Part shown: positions 5,491-10,658 of the stretch, piece by piece
Position numbering within the stretch: the first letter of the stretch is position 1
Layout: every line of letters begins with the position of its first letter
Translations under genes and position numbers: made by a program
From: Pseudomonadota bacterium
GTDB lineage: Bacteria; Myxococcota; Myxococcia; Myxococcales; Myxococcaceae
Assembly (NCBI GenBank): GCA_023424585.1
Contig: JAFADT010000848.1
Span: 1-10,658, forward strand
Length of the DNA stretch: 10,658 nt
Direction: 5' to 3'
The notes under the pieces: generated by a model
Told to the model about the DNA's origin: nothing
The model's input: only the letters and a program-made list of their open reading frames with translations
The model's database searches: none

Positions 5491-8400
5491 ATGTCCGATA
5501 CGCGCGCCGCGATGAGAGAGTTCCGCTTCCTGGATGAGAAGCGGAAGCTGGGAAGCCTGTCCGCCGTCGAGGAGGCTCGCTGGGTCGAGTTGCGCGGCCT
5601 CTTGGGCATCCAGGACGCGGCGGACACCGCGGCGGCGGCCCAGGCGTGGGCCCAGCCGGAGCCGCAGCCCCAGGGGTATTACGGCGAAGATGGCCAGTGG
5701 TACGCCTACCCCGCCGGCTACGACCCCAACGCCCAGGGGTACTACGGCGAAGATGGCCAGTGGTACGCCTACCCCGCCGGCTATGACCCCAACGCCCAGG
5801 GGTACTACGGCGAGGATGGCCAGTGGTACGCCTACCCCGCCGGCTATGACCCCAACGCTGCGGCCTACGACCCGAACGCTGCCGCTTACGACCCCAACGC
5901 TGCGGCCTACGACCCGAACGCTGCGGCCTACGACCCCAACGCTGCGGCCTACGACCCCAACGCTGCCGCTTACGACCCGAACGCTGCGGCCTACGACCCC
6001 AATGCGGCGGCCTATGATCCGAACGCGGCGGCAGCCTGGGCGCAGCAGGGGTACGACCCGAACACGGCGGGCTACGTGGCCCCGGTGGATCCGCAGGCCG
6101 GAGGGTACGCCCCGCAGGCGCCCGCCGAGCCGGACAGCCTGAACCTCAGCACGGACGACATCGACATCCCCTCGCTGAGTGAACCCGCGCCGTGGATGCC
6201 GCAGGCGCCCGTGGCGGCATCCGCGCCGGCCGCGCAGACGTGGGCGTCGAGCGCGGAGGAGGACTTCTCCGGGTTGTCCGTGGAGACGCCGCCCCCGGTG
6301 GCCGCCGCGCCGGAGCCGTCGCTGGAGGACTCGTTCGCGGACCTGTCGATGGAGGTCGAGGCGGAGGCCCAGCCCCCAGCGACGTCCGGCCTGGATCCGA
6401 TGGCGGAGGCGCTGGCCTCCACGGAGCACTCGGCCGACGACGCGGAGCTGCTGGAGGCCGAGCCCCTCCCCGAGGCGGTGCTCGCCGAGGACCTGTCGCC
6501 CGCGCCGGTGGACGCGGCGTGGGACGCGGCCCCGCTGGCGGTGGAGTCCGAGGAGTCCCGCGCCAGCGCGCTCGATACCGCGCCGCTCGCGGTGGAGCCG
6601 ACGGCGCCGGCCGATGGCACCGCCACGGAGTGGGACTGGAGCGACGTCGCGACGGCAGAGCCTGCCGCGCCGGTGGAGGCGCAGCCGGTCGCCACGGAGA
6701 CGGCCGGAGCGTGGGGAACGGATGCGGCCCCGGTCGCCGGAGCGCCGGAGGCAGGTGGGGAGCTCGCGCTCGGCACGGGTGACATCGCGGAGGCGTGGAC
6801 CGACGGTGACGCGGCCACGGAAGCGCCCGCGGAGGAGATCGCCCTGGACGCGGGCGACGTCGCCACGGACTGGCAGCCGGAGACGGCTAGCGCGGGTACC
6901 TGGCAGTCCGGTGACGCGGCCACTGGCACAGCCGAGGCCGTGGCTGCGTGGCAGGCGAGTCCGGAGGCGGAGGAGATCCCGCTCAGCACGAGCGATGTCG
7001 CCACCGAGTGGAATGCAGCGGGCGAGACTCCGGCGGCCGACGCGGTCGCGCTCGCTACCAGCGATGCCGCCACGGAGTGGAGCGAGGCTGGCGAAGTTGC
7101 GGCGGCCGACGCGGTCGCGCTGAGCACGAACGACGTCGCCACGGACTGGCAGGCGACCGCCGAGCCTCCGGCTGACGACGCGGTCGCGCTGAGCACGAAC
7201 GACGTCGCCACAACAGATTGGCAGGCCGGTGCTGAGACTCCGGCGGAGGCAGGCGCGGTCACCCCGGATTGGCAGACCGGCGGCACTGCGGCTGCGGAAG
7301 AGATCGCGCTGAGCACGAACGACGTCGCCACGGACTGGCAGGCCGGCACATCGACCGAAGCCGCGGCCGACGCGGTCGCGCTGAGCACGAACGACGTCGC
7401 CACCGAGTGGCAGGCCCCTGCGAGTGCATCACCGGAAGGAGCAGGAGAGATCGCGCTCGGCACCGAGGATGTCGCTACGGATTGGCAGAGCAGCGCTCCG
7501 GGCACCTCGGAAGTTCCTGCCGAGGAGATCGCACTCGGCACGAACGATGTCGCCACGAACTGGCAGGCCGATACGACGGCCTCCACGAGCGAGAACGCGA
7601 GCCACGCCACGACGGACTGGGCGGCGGACAGCGCCGTCGCCGCCGAGGAAATCGCGCTCGATTCGAGCGATGTCGCCACGGACTGGCAGGCCGACGCCTC
7701 CGCCAACGCGAGCGCTCCTGCTACGGCTGACGCCGCGACGGATTGGCAGTCAGACAACGCCGCCTCTGCGCAGGGCGCCGACGAAGTTGCTCTCGGCACA
7801 GCCGACGTCGCCACGGATTGGCAGGCCGACAACGTCGCCTCTGCGCAGGGCGCCGACGAAATCGAGCTCGGCACAGCCGACGTCGCCACGGATTGGCAGG
7901 CCGACAACGCCACCTCTGCGCAGGGCTCCGATGAAATCGAGCTCGGCACAGCCGACGTCGCCACGGAGTGGCAGGCGGACAACGCCACGTCGGCGCAGGG
8001 CTCCAACGAAGTTGCTCTCGGCACAGCCGACGCCGCCACGGAGTGGCAGGCCGACAGCGCCGCAGCGGCACAGTCCTCCAGCGAGGAGATTGCACTCGGC
8101 GTGAGCGATGTCGCCACGGAGTGGCAGGCCGACAGCGCGGCTCCGGTGCAGGCTTCCGCCGAGGAGATCACCCTCGGCACCGATGACGTCGCCACGGAGT
8201 GGCAGGCCGGCAGCGATGTCGCGGCGCAGGCTTCCGCCGACGAGATCGCGCTCGACTCGAGCGATGTCGCGACGGAGTGGCAGTCCTCCGACAATGCGCA
8301 GACGGGTGGCGCCACGGATGGCGCTGAGTCCGCGTCCACCGCCGCGACGTGGCAGGCCCATGCGGAAACGCCCGCGGAGGAGATCGCCCTCGACGCGAGC

Positions 8401-10658
8401 GACGTCTCCACGGAGTGGCAGGCCGGTGGTGAGAACGCGGCGGGTGCTGCCTCGCAGGAAGTCCCTGCCGAAGAGATCGCCCTCGACGCGAACGACGTCG
8501 CCCACGAAGGCACCGCGGAGGGAAGCGCGGCCCCGGTGGTCGCGGCCGGCGTGGAGGCGCAGACCTTCGACGTGGCTGACCTGGGCGCCGAAGAGGAGCA
8601 GCTCACTCCGCCGCCCTCCCCGTTCGCGAACGAGACGGGCATCCCGTCGCTGCGGATCCGCAGCATCCCCGTCGGCCCGGACATCGAAGCCGACACGCTG
8701 GAGCTCGGCGCGGACGATGTCGAGCCCGTGGCTGAAGCGGCGCCTGCATCGAATCAGTGGGGCGAGCTGAGCGGCCATGCCGACGATGTCGTGCCACTGG
8801 CCACCGCGGCGGAGTCGCTCGCCGAAGCGCAGTCCACCGAGGCTTCGGCGTGGAACACGTCGGGTCAGGATGCGCAGCAGTGGGCCGCCGAAGGTGAGCC
8901 CTCTGACGCCACCAACACCGTGGGCATGCAGGACACATCGGCCGCCATCGAGCTCCAGCCCGAGTGGGCCGCCGATGCCATGGAGCCCACCGCCGGCGCG
9001 TCCGAGTGGGCGCAGCCGTCCGAGGACGCCGCCCCCATCGAGCTCCAGCCCGAGTGGGCCGCCGCCGACTCGGCGGAGGGAACCGGTCCGGCGCAGGCGG
9101 GGTCCGCCGCGTCGCCCGAGCAGCCCGCCGCGAGCGCCACGTCCGCATGGGATGCCCCGGCCTCCGACTCCGCATGGGCCGCCTCCACGGCGGCGTCCGT
9201 CGCTGAAGCCCAGGGCGAATGGACGCCCACGGCCGAAGAGGCTCCGGTGATCGAGTCCGAGTGGGCCACGCCTGAAGCCGCGCAGCCGGCCCAGGCCGCC
9301 GACTGGAGCGCCACGGAAGAAGCCGCACCCATCGAGGCCCAGCCCGAGTGGGCCGCGGAAGAGGCTCCCATCGAGGCGCAGCCGGAATGGGCCACGGAGG
9401 AAGGCACTGCGCCCGTTGCGACGCAGGCCGACTGGAACACGGCGGCAGCCTCGCCCACGGAAGCTCAGTCCGGTTGGGCCACCACCACCGAAGGCGCAAC
9501 CGCCGGTCCGACACAGTCGCAGTGGGAAACCACGGAAGCCGCGCCCATCGAGGCCCAGCCCGAGTGGGCCACCGCCGAAGAAGCCCCGATCGAAGCCCAG
9601 CCCGAGTGGGCCACGCCCGAAGAGGCAGCACCCGTTGCCGCGCAGCCCGAGTGGGCCGCGCAGGAAGCCGCCCCCGTCGCCACTCAGCCGGAATGGGCCA
9701 CGGAAGAGGCCGCGCCCGTCGCCGCGCAGCAGTCTGAGTGGGCCGCGCAGGAAGAGGCCGCGCCCGCTTCGGCGCAGTCCGAGTGGGCCACAGCTGAAAC
9801 CACCGCACCTGTCGCCACGCAGTCGGACTGGGCGACGGCCGAAGCCGCGCCCATCGAGGCGCAGCCCGAGTGGGCCACGGCTGACGGCACCACGCCCGTC
9901 GCCACACAGCCCGAGTGGGCGACCGCGGAGGCCGCGCCCATCGAGGCTCAACCGGAGTGGGCCACCGAAGAGGCCGTCCCCGTCGCCGCGCAGCCCGAGT
10001 GGGCCACGGCTGAAACCGCCGCGCCCGCCGTCGCACAGTCGGACTGGGCCGCCGAAGAGGCTCCCATCGAGGCCCAGCCCGAGTGGGCCACCGAGGAAGC
10101 CGCGCCCGTCGCAGCCCAGCCGGAATGGAACGCGACCGGGGAAGCCGCCGCGCCGGCCACAGCCTCGTCGGAGTGGGCGACTGCGGAAGAGGCCCCCATC
10201 GAAGCCCAGCCGGAGTGGGCCACCGAGGAAGCCGCGCCCATCGCCACGCAGCCCGAGTGGGCCTCGGCCGAAGAGGCCCCCGTCGCCACTCAGCCGGAGT
10301 GGGCCACCGAAGAAGCCGCTCCGGCCGCCGCGCAGCCCGAGTGGGCCTCGGCCGAAGAGGCCCCCGTCGAAGCCCAGCCCGAGTGGGCCACCGAAGAAGC
10401 CGCGCCCATCGCCGCACAGGAGGAGTGGGCCGCCGCGGAAGAGGCCCCCATTGAAGCCCAGCCCGAGTGGGCGACGACCGAGGCCGTGCCCCCGGACGCG
10501 GCTCAGCCGTGGTCCGGCGCGGACACCGCCGCGCAGTCGGAGTGGGCCACCACCGAGAACGCTGCCGCCGGATCCGCATGGGCCCAGCCGCCCACCGGCG
10601 CCCAGCAGCCGTGGGACGCCCCCGCCGCAGAGGCCGCCCCCGCCACGCCGGAGTGGGG
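5491..10658 (+). CDS. Giant acidic low-complexity repeat protein, at least 1722 residues, 3' truncated by the window
   Basis: One uninterrupted frame from ATG 5491 to the window end; I translated it throughout and found no stop. Layout by residue: 1-40 charged helical head (FRFLDEKRKLGSLS, then EEARWVELRGLLG); 61-123 three 21-residue Tyr-rich repeats; 124-179 eight identical AAYDPNA heptads; 180-420 acidic Ala/Pro/Glu spacer; ~423-1009 about 20 copies of an L-x-L-[SGD]-x-x-D-V-A-T-[DE]-W-Q motif; 1010-1130 spacer with an IPSLRIRSIPVG segment; 1131-1722 a ladder of 41 Trp in Ala/Pro/Glu sequence (PEWA motifs). There is no Lys after residue 19, no Cys, and after Arg35 only Arg357, Arg1055 and Arg1057, so the chain is very acidic and almost surely disordered. 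No signal peptide or membrane segment is seen, so the visible part looks cytoplasmic. I do not recognise a defined family. Very long myxobacterial proteins of this look are sometimes tied to gliding motility (for example AgmK/GltI) or carry distal TPR or PilZ domains; that is from memory and untested. A multivalent scaffold is the inferred role. Confidence 0.85.
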   Translation, partial: MSDTRAAMREFRFLDEKRKLGSLSAVEEARWVELRGLLGIQDAADTAAAAQAWAQPEPQPQGYYGEDGQWYAYPAGYDPNAQGYYGEDGQWYAYPAGYDPNAQGYYGEDGQWYAYPAGYDPNAAAYDPNAAAYDPNAAAYDPNAAAYDPNAAAYDPNAAAYDPNAAAYDPNAAAYDPNAAAAWAQQGYDPNTAGYVAPVDPQAGGYAPQAPAEPDSLNLSTDDIDIPSLSEPAPWMPQAPVAASAPAAQTWASSAEEDFSGLSVETPPPVAAAPEPSLEDSFADLSMEVEAEAQPPATSGLDPMAEALASTEHSADDAELLEAEPLPEAVLAEDLSPAPVDAAWDAAPLAVESEESRASALDTAPLAVEPTAPADGTATEWDWSDVATAEPAAPVEAQPVATETAGAWGTDAAPVAGAPEAGGELALGTGDIAEAWTDGDAATEAPAEEIALDAGDVATDWQPETASAGTWQSGDAATGTAEAVAAWQASPEAEEIPLSTSDVATEWNAAGETPAADAVALATSDAATEWSEAGEVAAADAVALSTNDVATDWQATAEPPADDAVALSTNDVATTDWQAGAETPAEAGAVTPDWQTGGTAAAEEIALSTNDVATDWQAGTSTEAAADAVALSTNDVATEWQAPASASPEGAGEIALGTEDVATDWQSSAPGTSEVPAEEIALGTNDVATNWQADTTASTSENASHATTDWAADSAVAAEEIALDSSDVATDWQADASANASAPATADAATDWQSDNAASAQGADEVALGTADVATDWQADNVASAQGADEIELGTADVATDWQADNATSAQGSDEIELGTADVATEWQADNATSAQGSNEVALGTADAATEWQADSAAAAQSSSEEIALGVSDVATEWQADSAAPVQASAEEITLGTDDVATEWQAGSDVAAQASADEIALDSSDVATEWQSSDNAQTGGATDGAESASTAATWQAHAETPAEEIALDASDVSTEWQAGGENAAGAASQEVPAEEIALDANDVAHEGTAEGSAAPVVAAGVEAQTFDVADLGAEEEQLTPPPSPFANETGIPSLRIRSIPVGPDIEADTLELGADDVEPVAEAAPASNQWGELSGHADDVVPLATAAESLAEAQSTEASAWNTSGQDAQQWAAEGEPSDATNTVGMQDTSAAIELQPEWAADAMEPTAGASEWAQPSEDAAPIELQPEWAAADSAEGTGPAQAGSAASPEQPAASATSAWDAPASDSAWAASTAASVAEAQGEWTPTAEEAPVIESEWATPEAAQPAQAADWSATEEAAPIEAQPEWAAEEAPIEAQPEWATEEGTAPVATQADWNTAAASPTEAQSGWATTTEGATAGPTQSQWETTEAAPIEAQPEWATAEEAPIEAQPEWATPEEAAPVAAQPEWAAQEAAPVATQPEWATEEAAPVAAQQSEWAAQEEAAPASAQSEWATAETTAPVATQSDWATAEAAPIEAQPEWATADGTTPVATQPEWATAEAAPIEAQPEWATEEAVPVAAQPEWATAETAAPAVAQSDWAAEEAPIEAQPEWATEEAAPVAAQPEWNATGEAAAPATASSEWATAEEAPIEAQPEWATEEAAPIATQPEWASAEEAPVATQPEWATEEAAPAAAQPEWASAEEAPVEAQPEWATEEAAPIAAQEEWAAAEEAPIEAQPEWATTEAVPPDAAQPWSGADTAAQSEWATTENAAAGSAWAQPPTGAQQPWDAPAAEAAPATPEW
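5671..5859 (+). repeat. Three tandem 63-bp repeats (21 residues each, Tyr/Trp/Gly-rich)
   Basis: Copies at 5671-5733, 5734-5796 and 5797-5859 encode identical 21-residue units starting QGYYGEDGQW and ending AGYDPNA. Successive copies differ at only two bases, all silent, so the protein unit is under selection or the copies are recent. Confidence 0.95.
5860..6027 (+). repeat. Eight tandem 21-bp repeats encoding the heptad AAYDPNA
   Basis: Eight perfect protein copies (residues 124-179) with only silent differences (GCG GCC or GCC GCT; CCG or CCC; AAC or AAT; the last unit uses TAT GAT). The heptad is the tail (YDPNA) of the 21-residue unit just upstream, so it probably grew from it. A degenerate GYDPNTA follows at residues 187-193. 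Confidence 0.95.
6757..8517 (+). repeat. Array of about 20 acidic motifs with consensus [DE]-[EA]-[IV]-A-L-x-x-x-D-V-A-T-[DE]-W-Q-A
   Basis: Full copies start near residues 423, 448, 494, 517, 540, 563, 603, 627, 652, 678, 719, 764, 789, 814, 839, 865, 891, 917, 963 and 994. Degenerate copies keeping only A-T-x-W-Q lie near 588, 706, 745 and 949. Spacing is 23-46 residues, most often 23-26. Linkers are Ser/Ala/Thr-rich and variable while the motif is kept, which suggests that the motif and not the spacing is the functional unit. The last copy has lost its Trp (DVAHEGTA). Confidence 0.9.
7753..8052 (+). repeat. Four near-identical tandem 75-bp repeats within the motif array
   Basis: Copies at 7753-7827, 7828-7902, 7903-7977 and 7978-8052 (25 residues each, starting DN[AV][AT]SAQG). 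By eye, neighbours differ at about 5, 6 and 10 bases. Copies 1 and 4 share GAA GTT GCT where copies 2 and 3 share GAA ATC GAG. Two 78-bp relatives follow (8053-8130 and 8131-8208). Confidence 0.9.
8623..8682 (+). other. Non-repetitive segment with the only basic pair of the giant protein's repeat region
   Basis: Residues 1045-1064 include ETGIPSLRIRSIPVGPD, with Arg1055 and Arg1057. It sits in a spacer between the two large arrays, is preceded by a Pro-rich stretch (TPPPSP) and is more hydrophobic than its surroundings. It has the look of a short binding motif or a beta strand. IPSL also occurs at residues 226-229 just after the Tyr-rich zone. Confidence 0.55.
8941..10658 (+). repeat. Trp-ladder array, about 14-residue (42-bp) units of the PEWATEEAAPIEAQ type
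   Basis: From residue 1151 to the window end the consensus P-E-W-A-[TSA]-x-E-[EA]-A-[AP]-P-[IV]-x-A-Q recurs. From Trp1258 on, Trp spacing is mostly 13-16 residues, and it is exactly 14 for eight consecutive intervals from Trp1562 to Trp1674. The array loosens to 11-12 at the end and continues beyond the window. Confidence 0.92.

Noticed and set aside
5671..6027. Regular short repeats considered as a CRISPR array
   Set aside because: Units are directly adjacent without unique spacers, keep the reading frame, and encode identical peptides.
3769..6429. 886-codon minus-strand frame with VGVVGRSVRVV-like repeats
   Set aside because: It spans ilvA, the protease gene and the heptad repeats in antisense; its repeats are the complement of the YDPNA codons, and both genes it covers have clear family motifs on the plus strand.
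6072..8696. 874-codon open frame on the minus strand opposite the giant gene, rich in Ser/Ala/Val
   Set aside because: It is the exact antisense of the repeat array: its repeats mirror those of the plus-strand protein, it has no ribosome site, and GC-rich repetitive codons remove stops on the other strand.
7750..9951. Long minus-strand frames (733 codons here, 658 codons at 8603-10579), Arg/Gly- or Arg/Pro-rich
   Set aside because: Arg/Pro/Gly-rich composition is typical of out-of-frame readings of GC-rich Ala/Glu/Pro codons, and they overlap the well-supported plus-strand gene and each other.

Overview
The base composition is very GC-rich, the genes prefer G or C at third codon positions, and the content (tandem DbpA-type RNA-binding domains, a medium-form threonine ammonia-lyase with an ACT domain, a secreted-type gluzincin with helical repeats, a giant low-complexity protein) suggests a myxobacterium of the Myxococcus/Corallococcus type. 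This is a judgement from style and content, not from a database match.

Layout. Positions 3-809 (+) hold the C-terminal end of a protein with at least three tandem DbpA-type RNA-binding domains, probably the tail of a DEAD-box RNA helicase that starts before the window. It converges on a small XRE-family regulator (855-1349, -) that carries a C-terminal Cys/His cluster; an imperfect inverted repeat lies between the two. From a 68-bp divergent gap, glutamate dehydrogenase (gdhA, 1418-2647, +) is read rightwards. It is followed by threonine ammonia-lyase (ilvA-type with ACT domain, 2730-3950) and by a predicted exported zinc metalloprotease with an HEYVH site and an N-terminal helical-repeat region (4003-5373). 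The two amino-acid enzymes fit a metabolism that deaminates amino acids from protein digestion, with oxoacids and ammonia as products. The protease could belong to that theme, but its substrate is unknown.

The right half (5491 to the end, 5168 bases) is one uninterrupted reading frame of at least 1722 codons that runs off the window. It starts with a ~40-residue charged helical head. After it come a Tyr-rich repeat zone (3 x 21 residues, then 8 identical heptads), an acidic spacer, an array of about 20 copies of an L-x-L-[SGD]-x-x-D-V-A-T-[DE]-W-Q motif, a short spacer holding the only basic pair of the rest of the protein, and then a ladder of Trp residues about every 14 residues in an Ala/Pro/Glu background (PEWA motifs). 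After residue 19 I find no lysine at all, no cysteine anywhere, and only three arginines after residue 35. This is the most unusual object in the window and the best candidate for something undescribed. It looks like a huge, acidic, disordered, multivalent scaffold, and its C-terminal (possibly folded) part is not visible.

The many long reading frames opposite and inside this repeat gene are shadows of GC-rich repeats. No tRNA, rRNA, CRISPR array, insertion sequence or integration site was seen, and no stretch longer than 300 bases lacks a gene.
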